Position numbers and translations under genes: made by a program
NCBI GenBank assembly: GCA_963838735.1
Contig: CAWISG010000003.1
Span: forward strand, 558,001 to 622,000
Length of the DNA: 64,000 bases
Source: Parerythrobacter_A sp963838735
Lineage (GTDB): Bacteria; Pseudomonadota; Alphaproteobacteria; Sphingomonadales; Sphingomonadaceae
Direction: 5' to 3'
Shown: positions 54,877-63,560 of the stretch, piece after piece
Position numbering within the stretch: the first letter of the stretch is position 1
Layout of the letters: each line of letters begins with the position of its first letter
Notes under the pieces: generated by a model
Told to the model about the DNA's origin: nothing
Databases searched by the model: none
The model's input: only the letters and a program-made list of their open reading frames with translations

Positions 54877-55262
54877 CAGGCGGCTCCTGCAAAGGCAATA
54901 CGCGCAACGCAGAACACGCCGAATGCGCCCCCGCCTGCGGTCGCCAGCTTGAGTAGGGTGAGCAAGGCAAACTTGTTACCCGGCGCATGGACGTAATCCT
55001 CGATCAGCACAGTCAGACCCAGCTTGGCATGCCAGAACACGCTGATAATCAGCAGTGCCATCGCCACCGCCGGTATCGGTTGCGTAAAGTAATCGACCAG
55101 TGTTCCGTAGCCCAGGTCGGGCAGCAGCACGAAGCTGGCGACAAGCCACAGCATCAGGACGAAATTGCCAATCGCGGTGAACCGCTGGACCAGCCAGTGA
55201 TGCGCGCCATCATGCGCGGAGCCGAGCCCGCGCACCTTGCCGATGGAAGTTCCGTTACCCAT
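54876..55262 (-). CDS. sdhD: Succinate dehydrogenase membrane anchor subunit
   Basis: A 128-residue hydrophobic protein with three membrane helices; HHWLVQRFTAIGNF is the typical SdhD start and the His in VFWHAKLGL is a likely heme ligand. It anchors the enzyme and helps form the quinone site. The ATG at 55260-55262 fits; the longer open frame is an sdhC shadow. Coupled to sdhA by overlap. Confidence 0.93.
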   Translation of the reverse strand: MGNGTSIGKVRGLGSAHDGAHHWLVQRFTAIGNFVLMLWLVASFVLLPDLGYGTLVDYFTQPIPAVAMALLIISVFWHAKLGLTVLIEDYVHAPGNKFALLTLLKLATAGGGAFGVFCVARIAFAGAA

Positions 55263-55273
55263 GAAGAATACTC

Positions 55274-55654
55274 TTATAGAAAGACGATGGCGGCCCAGAA
55301 GGCGGCGGTCAGGACGGTTGCAATGACCGGTACGGCAGCGGACCAGAAGCGGTTGGTCTGCAATTCGTAACCGGCCCCGATATCGAGCACGAAATGGCGC
55401 AGTCCGCTGAGCATATGGCTGAAAAACGCCCAGCTCAAACCGACCAGCACGACGTATCCGACCGGCGTTCCGGCGAAGAAGGCAAAGGTTTCGTAGGCTT
55501 GCGGACCGCTTGCCAGCGCACCCAGCCACCAGAGCAGGATGCCAAGCCCGACTAGCGCCATGCCATCGCCGGTGGCGCGGTGCAGGATGGAAACCAGCAT
55601 GTGCGGCCCCCATTTCCAGATCTGAAGATGCGGCGAAAGCGGACGGTTGCTCAT
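55274..55654 (-). CDS. sdhC: Succinate dehydrogenase cytochrome b556 subunit
   Basis: 126 residues, three helices. The start RPLSPHLQIWKW, the SILHRATG signature and FSHMLSGLRHFVLD (heme His) are typical of SdhC. First gene of the sdhC-sdhD-sdhA set, 11 nt before sdhD. Its 5' end lies 116 nt from the divergent SDR gene, a likely promoter region. Confidence 0.95.
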   Translation of the reverse strand: MSNRPLSPHLQIWKWGPHMLVSILHRATGDGMALVGLGILLWWLGALASGPQAYETFAFFAGTPVGYVVLVGLSWAFFSHMLSGLRHFVLDIGAGYELQTNRFWSAAVPVIATVLTAAFWAAIVFL

Positions 55655-55770
55655 GCAGAAGCGGGCCTGTGCGGTCGTGACGGGAAATATGTCGTACCCT
55701 TAGCGCACCTTTTCACACAGGCAAGGCGCGCGGCCTCGACAGAACATGCATTTTTGCGGATAGGCGATGC

Positions 55771-56481
55771 ATGGCAGGCATCCTCTTGACCGGCGCAAGC
55801 CGCGGTATCGGCGCGGCAACCCGCTCCCGGCTTGGCGGACGGGGCATAGACGTGGTCGGGCAGGCGACGCGCAGCGATGCTGGCGGTTTGGTCGGAGCGG
55901 ACTTTGCGCAAGATGGCGCGGCGGCGTGTCTTTGGTCCGCCGCGCTGGACCAGTGCGACGGTGCTGTGGACTGCCTCATCAACAATGCCGGCGTGTTTGC
56001 AGCCAACCCGCTCGATGGGAACGACGCGGAATGGTCGGCAAGGTGGGCGCATACGCTACAGGTCAATCTGACCGCCGCCGCCGAACTTTCTCGTCTGGCC
56101 GTGCTGCACTGGCAAAAACGCGGCGTGGCGGGTCGCATCGTGCATATCGCCAGCCGTGCCGGGCATCGCGGCGACAGCCCTGCCCATTGGCATTACGCCG
56201 CAGCAAAAGGCGCGATGCTGGCGTTGCACAAGACTATCGCCCGTGCCTATGCGGCGGATGGCATACTCAGCTTCGCCATCGCACCAGGCTTCGTGGATAC
56301 CGCGATGGCGGGTGACTATCTCGAGAGCCGGGGCGGACCGGGATTGCTGGCCGATATCCCGTTGGGCCGGGTGGCCACGCCCGAAGAAATCGCCGACATC
56401 GCGGTGTGGTGCACGCTGGACGCGCCCGCCAGCATGACCGGCGCCACGCTGGACGCAAATGGAGCAAGCTATGTTCGATAG
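55771..56481 (+). CDS. SDR family oxidoreductase
   Basis: A 236-residue SDR: TGASRGIGAA loop, NNAG, S128 and the YAAAK motif (Y142, K146). The substrate is unknown. It ends inside the metallo-beta-lactamase 5' region (11-nt overlap with that start), in one plus-strand unit with it, prmA and the DUF2459 gene. Confidence 0.85.
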   Translation: MAGILLTGASRGIGAATRSRLGGRGIDVVGQATRSDAGGLVGADFAQDGAAACLWSAALDQCDGAVDCLINNAGVFAANPLDGNDAEWSARWAHTLQVNLTAAAELSRLAVLHWQKRGVAGRIVHIASRAGHRGDSPAHWHYAAAKGAMLALHKTIARAYAADGILSFAIAPGFVDTAMAGDYLESRGGPGLLADIPLGRVATPEEIADIAVWCTLDAPASMTGATLDANGASYVR

Positions 56482-57382
56482 GTGTTTACCCACTGCACTT
56501 GGTGCGACGGCGCTGGCGCTGTCCGCCTGCACTGCGACGACGCAGGTCACACCGGCTGTCGTGCGCCCTGCTGCTGACCAGATGGCTTGGGCGGCGGCGT
56601 GCGACGACTGGGACGGATGGGATAAGCCCGGCCCCGCTTTTCGCATCCACGGAAATACCTATTACGTCGGCACCTGCGGCATCTCCGCCATTCTCGTAGC
56701 AGATCCGGCTGGGCATATTCTCATCGACAGCGGCACCGATCCGGGCGCGAAAGTCGTGCTCGCCAATATCCGCGCGCTTGGTTTCGATCCGGCGGATGTG
56801 CGCTATCTGCTGCACAGCCACGAACATTTCGACCATGTCGGCGGCCATGCCCGAATTGCGGCGGCCACCAGCGCACAGGTTATTGCGTCTGAAGCCGCCG
56901 CCATCGTGCTGGGGTCCGGCACGGTTGCGCACAACGACCCACAGGCGGCGATACATCCGCCGATGCAACCGGTTTCCGTCAACGGCATCGTGCTGGACGG
57001 CCAGACGGTTGCCTCTGGCGACGCTGTGCTGACGGCTATCGAAACGCCCGGCCATTCCCCCGGTGCCTTGAGCTGGCAATGGGATAGCTGCGACGACGGT
57101 GAAGACTGCGTTTCGCTCGTATTTGCGGACAGCCTCTTTCCCATCAGCGCCGATGGCTACAGCTTTCTCGACAACCCGGCCTATCTGAGCGCGTTCGAGC
57201 AAGGTCTAGGCCGGGTGGCCACCCTGCGTTGCGACATCCTGCTGACCCCGCACCCCTCTGCCAGCAAGATGCCAGTCCGCCTTGCCGGCACAGCTCCGCT
57301 GCGCAATGCCGAAGCCTGTCGCCAATATGCAGCGGATATCGGCGCGAAGCTGGAAGAACGCCTCGACAAGGAAGCGGGTTGA
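56471..57382 (+). CDS. Subclass B3 metallo-beta-lactamase
   Basis: A 303-residue secreted hydrolase with a lipoprotein-like signal (LSAC). Zinc ligands: HEHFDH (H117, H119, D121, H122), the His in TPGHSPGALSW and the His in LTPHPSAS, the B3 arrangement. B3 enzymes hydrolyse beta-lactams including carbapenems; chromosomal copies are known in Erythrobacter and relatives. The ATG at 56471 has GGAG 6 nt upstream. The prmA TTG start overlaps its stop. Activity is not shown by sequence. Confidence 0.85.
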   Translation: MFDRCLPTALGATALALSACTATTQVTPAVVRPAADQMAWAAACDDWDGWDKPGPAFRIHGNTYYVGTCGISAILVADPAGHILIDSGTDPGAKVVLANIRALGFDPADVRYLLHSHEHFDHVGGHARIAAATSAQVIASEAAAIVLGSGTVAHNDPQAAIHPPMQPVSVNGIVLDGQTVASGDAVLTAIETPGHSPGALSWQWDSCDDGEDCVSLVFADSLFPISADGYSFLDNPAYLSAFEQGLGRVATLRCDILLTPHPSASKMPVRLAGTAPLRNAEACRQYAADIGAKLEERLDKEAG

Positions 57383-58290
57383 GCGATACCTGGATCCTTG
57401 CTGCCCGCGCTGGAAAGCAGGCCGTCGAAGACGCGCTGGTGCGGCACGAGGACGCGCTCGGGTGGAACCCGGCCATCGTCCTGACCGGGCGCGAGGCACG
57501 CGCCGAGACACCCGACGACTGGGTGCTGGAAGCCTATGTGCCACACCGCCCCACCCGCGCGGAGAAATCCGCCTTTGCCGCTTTGTTCGACGGCACGCCG
57601 CCCGCCGTCAGGTTAGAACGTCTGCCCGATACCGATTGGGTGACGCTCAGCCAGCAAGGCATGGACCCGGTGCGCGCCGGCCCGTTCCAAGTCCGCACGC
57701 CGGACCACCCGCCCTGCACCGATCCCGGTGTGCGCGATTTCGTAATCCCTGCTAGCCAGGCTTTTGGTACCGGGCATCACGAAACGACGGCTGGCTGCCT
57801 CGAAATGCTGGCGGCGATGCGGCGCAGCGGGGTGATTGCACGCGACGCCATAGATGTGGGTACGGGTACCGGCGTGCTGGCCTTTGCATCGATGCATTTG
57901 TGGCCGGGGCTTCGCTGCACGGCAAGCGACATCGACGCGGTGTGCGCGCCCGTCGTGCTGGAGAACGCCGTTGCGAACGATGTGGCCACAGGTAGCGGAC
58001 GCAATGCGCTGACGATGGTGGTCGCACCCGGCGTGGCGGATCCGCTGATCGCGGCGCGCGGGCCTTACGACCTCGTCATCGCCAATATCCTCGCCGGTCC
58101 GTTGCAGAAACTTGCCCGCGACTTCGCCGGCATCACCACGCCCGGTGGCTCGGTCCTGCTGGCCGGGCTGCTCGAAACGCAGGAGCAAACGGTGCGTGCC
58201 ACCTATCGCGCCGCCGGGTTCCGGCTTGCCGCGCGGCTGGTGCGGGGCGACTGGTCGATCCTCTGGTTGCGACGACGTCGCCTGCCATGA
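57379..58290 (+). CDS. prmA: 50S ribosomal protein L11 methyltransferase
   Basis: 303 residues. The N-terminal domain is followed by the SAM motif IDVGTGTGVLAFA; QAFGTGHHETT and the product-side DLVIANILAGPLQ are typical of PrmA. It trimethylates ribosomal protein L11. The start is TTG at 57379, overlapping the preceding TGA (TTGA) with GGAAG upstream; the longer frame upstream lies in the lactamase gene. Confidence 0.9.
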   Translation: MSDTWILAARAGKQAVEDALVRHEDALGWNPAIVLTGREARAETPDDWVLEAYVPHRPTRAEKSAFAALFDGTPPAVRLERLPDTDWVTLSQQGMDPVRAGPFQVRTPDHPPCTDPGVRDFVIPASQAFGTGHHETTAGCLEMLAAMRRSGVIARDAIDVGTGTGVLAFASMHLWPGLRCTASDIDAVCAPVVLENAVANDVATGSGRNALTMVVAPGVADPLIAARGPYDLVIANILAGPLQKLARDFAGITTPGGSVLLAGLLETQEQTVRATYRAAGFRLAARLVRGDWSILWLRRRRLP

Positions 58291-58958
58291 TCCGGACCGC
58301 CGCGCGCATTGTGGGGAAAGGGCTTGCCTGGTTCGCGCTGGCAATCGGTATCTTCATGGCTGTCGCTTGGATCGGGTCTGCGGTACCGCGCAATTCCGAA
58401 TGGGAAGCGCCGGACGATGGCGTGACAATCATGGTGGAGACCAATGGTATCCACACCGGCATCGTCATGCCGCTGGTCACGCCGCATCACGACTGGCGCA
58501 ACCGGTTCCCGGCAAGCGACTTGGCCGCGCCCGATGCCCCTTACACCCACGTCTCGGTAAGCTGGGGCGAGCGTACGGTCTTTCTCGAAACGCCGACATG
58601 GGGCGACCTCAAACTCACTAGCGCTCTGCGCGCCGCTATCGGCAGCGAGGGCCTGCTGCATGTTGCGCATTACATCCGCCCCGCACCGGGCAAATACCAT
58701 CGCGAACTGGTGTTACGACCAGGCGAATATGTGCAGCTGGTGGCCGAAATAGAGCAACAGATCGCCGCGTCCGAAGATCAAGTGCTGTATCCAGGATATG
58801 CGGAGTACGATGTTTTCTACACCGCACGCGGCACCTACCATATCGGCAATAGCTGCAATCAGTGGACATCTGACCGGCTTGCGGCTGCGGGTGTCGAAAC
58901 GGGCTGGTGGACACCCTTTCCCGGCGGCGTGATGAAATGGGTGCCGCGCGCGGACTGA
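58287..58958 (+). CDS. DUF2459 family protein (TIGR02117)
   Basis: A 223-residue protein with one N-terminal membrane helix (about 12-33), then the family blocks ETNGIHTGIVMP, VSVSWGERTVFLETPTW and SCNQWTSDRLAAAGV. The function of the family is unknown. It overlaps the prmA stop by 4 nt (ATGA), and is probably the last gene of this unit. Confidence 0.85.
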   Translation: MIRTAARIVGKGLAWFALAIGIFMAVAWIGSAVPRNSEWEAPDDGVTIMVETNGIHTGIVMPLVTPHHDWRNRFPASDLAAPDAPYTHVSVSWGERTVFLETPTWGDLKLTSALRAAIGSEGLLHVAHYIRPAPGKYHRELVLRPGEYVQLVAEIEQQIAASEDQVLYPGYAEYDVFYTARGTYHIGNSCNQWTSDRLAAAGVETGWWTPFPGGVMKWVPRAD

Positions 58959-59050
58959 GCACAAGCTCTACCGGAACACTCCCGGTCTGCGCGCTTTGAT
59001 ATTGCAGACCCCCGCGCCAACACCGCGCCAATACAGCGAAAGCCCCGACC

Positions 59051-59722
59051 ATGTCCAAAACCCTCCTCATCACCGGTGCATCCACCGGTATCGGCGCGGC
59101 AACCGCTCATGCGGCCGTCGATGCCGGATGGAACGTGGCCCTGCTCGCCCGCTCCGCAGACAAGCTGGAGAGCCTTGCCAAGAAGATAGGCGACGCCGCG
59201 CTTGCACTCCCCTGCGACGTAACGGACCGGTCCGCGCTCAACGATGCCGTCGGCAAGGCCGTCAGCCATTTCGGTGGCCTCGACGCGGTATTTGCCAATG
59301 CCGGATCGGGCGTGAACACGCCTGGCGTCGAAAAGGGCGATCCCGAAGAATGGCATGACATGATCCACCTCAACATCATGGGCGTCCTTTACACGGCACA
59401 TGCAACCTTGTCCGAACTGCGCAAAACCAAAGGGCATTTCGTGGTGACCGGGTCAAAGGCAGGGCGCGAGCATTTCAAGGGTTCGATCTACAGCGCCACC
59501 AAATGGTTCGTGCATGGTTTTGCAGGTAATCTTGCGGAGGAAATGCGCGAGTGGAACGGACGCTGTACCGTCATCTCGCCTGGTATGGTCAACACCCCAT
59601 TCTTCGACGAAGCGCGGCCGACCAAACTGCAACCGGAAGACGTCGCCGATGCGGTGGTCTTTGCGCGAAACCAGCCGAAGACCAGCACGGTGCGCGAAAT
59701 ACACCTGATGCCGAACGATTAA
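59051..59722 (+). CDS. SDR family oxidoreductase
   Basis: A 223-residue SDR with TGASTGIGAA, the ANAG block and the catalytic YSATK (Y147, K151). Its closest pattern is the YdfG-like NADP-dependent dehydrogenases, but the substrate is unknown. It is 93 nt after the DUF2459 gene and converges on ligA. Confidence 0.85.
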   Translation: MSKTLLITGASTGIGAATAHAAVDAGWNVALLARSADKLESLAKKIGDAALALPCDVTDRSALNDAVGKAVSHFGGLDAVFANAGSGVNTPGVEKGDPEEWHDMIHLNIMGVLYTAHATLSELRKTKGHFVVTGSKAGREHFKGSIYSATKWFVHGFAGNLAEEMREWNGRCTVISPGMVNTPFFDEARPTKLQPEDVADAVVFARNQPKTSTVREIHLMPND

Positions 59723-59731
59723 GGTCCGGCG

Positions 59732-61771
59732 TCAGTCGGCGTCGGCAACCAGCGCAATCCAGCCCGCCTCGTCGATGACGGTGATACCCAACTTTTCCGC
59801 TTTCGCCAGTTTGCTCCCTGCACCGGGGCCGGCAACCAAAAGGTCGGTCTTGCCGCTGATCGCGCTGCCCGCCTTCGCGCCCAAGCGTTCCGCCTGCGCC
59901 TTGGCTTCATCGCGACTGACCTGTTCCAGCTTGCCGGTGAACACGACGATCTTGCCCGCTATCGGGCTATCGCGAGTTTCGACCATGTAGTCGGGCGGCA
60001 AAACTTGCGAGAGCAGATCGTCCCAAACCGCGACGTTGTGCGGTTCGTGGAAGAACTCGCGCAGGGCACCCAGCACCATGCCGCCTACGCCGTCGATATT
60101 GGTGATTTCGGAGGCGGCTGCCTCGTCGTCCGCCCGCGCAACGGCCTTGCGCAGCATCGGCAAGGTTCGGAAATGGCGTAGCAGGTCTCGCGCCGTAATC
60201 GCACCGACATGGCGGATACCCAGCCCGAACAGCAACCGCGCTGCATCGGGCGCGCGCTTTGCCGCGATACTGGCGAGGAGCTTGTCGACCGACGTTTCCT
60301 TCCAGCCATCCAGCGCGAGGATATCGTCGCGGCGGTCCTTCAAACGGTAGATATCCGCAGGGCTTTTCAACCAGCCTAGCGCGAAGAACTGGTCGACCGT
60401 CTTGGCGCCCAACCCGTCCATGTCCAGCGCCTTGCGGCTTACGAAATGCTTGAGCCGCTCGGTGAGTTGTGCGGGGCAGATCAAGCCGCCGGTGCAGCGC
60501 ACATCGACTTCGCCTTCGCCAGCCACCGCTTCGCTGTCGCAAACCGGGCAATGGTCCGGGAAATCGTAGGGGTCGCGTTTTGCATCGGGAGTCAGGTTTT
60601 CGACCACCTGCGGGATCACATCGCCTGCCCGCTGCACCAGCACACGATCATCGGGGCGCACCCCAAGCCGCGCGATCTCGTCACGGTTGTGCAGGGTAAC
60701 ATTGGTAACTGTCACGCCGCCGACCAGCACCGGCGCAAGGCGGCCAACGGGGGTCAGTTTGCCTGTGCGCCCGACCTGGATGTCGATTGCCTCCAGAGTG
60801 GTTTCGGCCCGCTCCGCCGGAAACTTGCGCGCTATGGCCCAGCGCGGGGCCTTCGCCACGAAGCCCAGCCGCCGCTGCCAGTCGAGCCGGTCCACCTTGT
60901 AGACCACACCATCGATTTCATACGGCAAGGCGTCGCGTCGCTCGGCAATCAACCGGTAATGCGACAGCATCGCGGCAAGCCCCTCGACCCGCGCCAGCAG
61001 CGGCGAAACCGGAAAGCCCCACGCCGCGATCTGCGCCAGCACTTCGGTTTGCGTATTGCCCGGAACCGCGCTCGCCTCCCCCCAGCCATGCGCCCAAAAC
61101 CGCAGCGGGCGCTCGGCTGTAACGCCGGCATCCTTCTGGCGCAACGATCCGGCGGCGGCGTTGCGCGGATTGGCAAATAGCTTGTTCCCCGCCTTCTCCT
61201 GCGCAGCATTCAGCGCAGTAAACGCCGCGCGCTCCATATAGATTTCGCCACGCACCTCGAACACGTCCGGCGCACCGTTGATGGCCTGCGGCACATCGGG
61301 GACATGCGCGATGTTCGGTGTCACATCTTCACCCACCTGCCCGTCGCCGCGCGTTGCGGCGCGGATCAGCTTGCCGTCCTCGTAACGCAGCGAGCATGAC
61401 AACCCGTCGATCTTGTCCTCTGCGGTAAAAGCAACTGCCTCGTCATCCACCAGACTGAGGAACCGCCGCACCCGCGCCAGGAATTCCGCAACTTCGTCAT
61501 CGACAAACGCATTGTCGAGACTAAGCATCCGCACCGCATGCGTGACCTTGCCCAATGGCGACGCAGCAACCTCGTTGCCGACCCGCCGCGACGGTGAATC
61601 CGCCCGAACCAGCTCCGGAAACGCCGCCTCCAGCTCCAAATTGCGCCGCACCAGCGCATCGTATTCCTGGTCGGTAATCTCGGGCGCGTCGTCAGTGTGG
61701 TACAGCCGGTCATGTTTGGCGATCTGACGCGCGAGGCGCATCAGTTCATTGCCGGCGTCTGCTTTGTCCAC
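59732..61771 (-). CDS. ligA: NAD-dependent DNA ligase
   Basis: A 679-residue ligase. The adenylated Lys is K120 in EDKIDGLS; OB fold, four-Cys zinc finger (CPVCDSEA and CTGGLICPAQ), HhH and C-terminal BRCT (KIVVFTGKLEQ) follow in order. It seals nicks in replication and repair. The start is GTG at 61771 with GAAGGGG upstream; an ATG ten codons later is an alternative. Confidence 0.96.
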   Translation of the reverse strand: MDKADAGNELMRLARQIAKHDRLYHTDDAPEITDQEYDALVRRNLELEAAFPELVRADSPSRRVGNEVAASPLGKVTHAVRMLSLDNAFVDDEVAEFLARVRRFLSLVDDEAVAFTAEDKIDGLSCSLRYEDGKLIRAATRGDGQVGEDVTPNIAHVPDVPQAINGAPDVFEVRGEIYMERAAFTALNAAQEKAGNKLFANPRNAAAGSLRQKDAGVTAERPLRFWAHGWGEASAVPGNTQTEVLAQIAAWGFPVSPLLARVEGLAAMLSHYRLIAERRDALPYEIDGVVYKVDRLDWQRRLGFVAKAPRWAIARKFPAERAETTLEAIDIQVGRTGKLTPVGRLAPVLVGGVTVTNVTLHNRDEIARLGVRPDDRVLVQRAGDVIPQVVENLTPDAKRDPYDFPDHCPVCDSEAVAGEGEVDVRCTGGLICPAQLTERLKHFVSRKALDMDGLGAKTVDQFFALGWLKSPADIYRLKDRRDDILALDGWKETSVDKLLASIAAKRAPDAARLLFGLGIRHVGAITARDLLRHFRTLPMLRKAVARADDEAAASEITNIDGVGGMVLGALREFFHEPHNVAVWDDLLSQVLPPDYMVETRDSPIAGKIVVFTGKLEQVSRDEAKAQAERLGAKAGSAISGKTDLLVAGPGAGSKLAKAEKLGITVIDEAGWIALVADAD

Positions 61772-61829
61772 TTAAGCCCCTTCCCTATTAGAGGAGGGGG
61801 CCTGGGGGCAACGCGCGTCCCGAACCAAC

Positions 61830-63495
61830 CTACCCATGCTCCAGCAACCGGTTCGCCTGCGCCCGTGCTTCCGGCGTGACCTCCGCCCCGCTCAGCATTC
61901 GCGCAATCTCTTCTTGTCGCGCGATATTGTCCAGCAGCACCACGTCGGTCTTCGTCACCGTGCCCGTCTGCGCCTTGGCGATGCGGTAATGCACCGTGCC
62001 CCGCGCAGCCACTTGTGGGCTGTGCGTTACCGCCAGCAACTGCCCGCCATCCGCCAGCCGCGCCAGTCGTTCGCCGATGGCACTCGCCACCGCTCCGCCG
62101 ACACCGCGGTCGATCTCGTCGAAGATCACCGTTGCCGCGCCGCCCTGCTCGGCCAACGCGACCTTCAGCGCCAGGATGAACCGCGACAGCTCGCCGCCGC
62201 TGGCGATCTTGCCGAGCGGTGCAAAGTCCGCGCCCGGGTTTGTGGCGATCAGAAACTCGACCGCGTCTTGTCCGTGCGCGCCCCAGCGGTCCTCCGGCAG
62301 CACAGTGATGTCGGTGCGGAACCGCGCGGCATCGAGCTTTCAGCGGCGCCAGTTCCTTCGCCACTACGGTGTCTAGCCGCTTCGCTGCCGCCGCCCGTTT
62401 CGCATGTAGCTTCTCCGCTGCCGCGCGATAAGCTAGCGCCGCCTCCTTCGCTGCATCGCGCAAGCTGTCCAGCTCGACCTCGCCATTTTCAATAGCGTCA
62501 AGCGAGGCGCGCATTTCGCGCATCCGTTCGGGCAGGTCATCGACCTCGCACCGATGCTTGCGAGCCAGCGCACGCAATTCGAACAGCCGCGTCTCCGCGT
62601 TCTCCAGCGCGGCAGGGTCATGGATCAGCGCATCGGCGGCGGCCTGCAGCTTGTCCTCGGCCTCGCCCGCTTCGATTACCGCGCGGTCCAGCGATGCCAG
62701 CGCATCGGCCAGCAACGGATGCTCACCGCCTATCCGGTCCAGCCGGCGCGCGGCAGACCGCAGCAGTGCCAATGGCGAGTCCGACCCATCCCAGACTACG
62801 CGCAACTCCTCCAGATCGCCCGCCAGCTTCTCGCCCTTCTGCATGTCGGCGCGCACGGTCGCCAACTGCGTTTCTTCGCCTGCTTCGGGGGCCAGCGCAG
62901 TCAGTTCGGCAAGATGCGCCAGCAGCAAGTCCTGGTCGTCCTTCGCCTGTGCAATGGTGTCCTGCGCCTCGGCCAGCGCTTCGCGCGTGTCGCGCCATGT
63001 CGTCCATGCATCGGCAATCGCCGCGCCATCCGCCCTGGCATAGCGATCAAGCAGCCTCCGGTGCCCGTGCGGATTGACAAGCCCGCGATCATCATGCTGC
63101 CCGTGCAGCTCCACCAGCACACTGGCCATTTCGCGCAGCAGCGCCACGCCGACCGGCTGGTCATTCACAAATGCCTTGGACCCGCCATCCGCCTTGAGCT
63201 GACGGCGGATCAGCAGCGGCTCACCCGGTTCCGCCTCGATGTCGGCGTCGTCCAGTATGGCGGCGAGCACGGCAGGCGGTATGGCAAATTCGAACGCAGC
63301 AGTAACGCTCGCCTTGTCCGCGCCAGCGCGCACCAGTCCGCTATCGGCGCGATTGCCCAGCACGAGCCCCAGCGCATCCAGCAGGATGGATTTACCCGCG
63401 CCAGTCTCACCCGTAAGTACGCCCAGCCCACCTGCAAAATCCAGGTCGAGCGACTCGATCAACACGATGTTCCGGATGGAAAGATGGGTCAGCAT
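61830..63495 (-). pseudogene. recN: DNA repair protein RecN, one-base frameshift
   Basis: An SMC-like ATPase for double-strand-break repair: Walker A GETGAGKS (K35), coiled-coil arms, and the C-terminal ATPase half with signature SGGELSR and Walker B IFDEIDRGVGG. The two halves are in different frames: after about residue 385 the frame runs through unlike sequence, while the correct C-terminus continues in the next frame to a stop at 61830. One extra T in the TTT at 62338-62340 (LKLDAARFR expected) explains it; without it a protein of about 554 residues would result. Sequencing error is likely. Confidence 0.85.
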
Positions 63496-63560
63496 AATGG
63501 CCGCCCTCCCCTATCGCATCGCCCCGCGCGCGTCACGCCCGGCGACGATACGACACCAGC

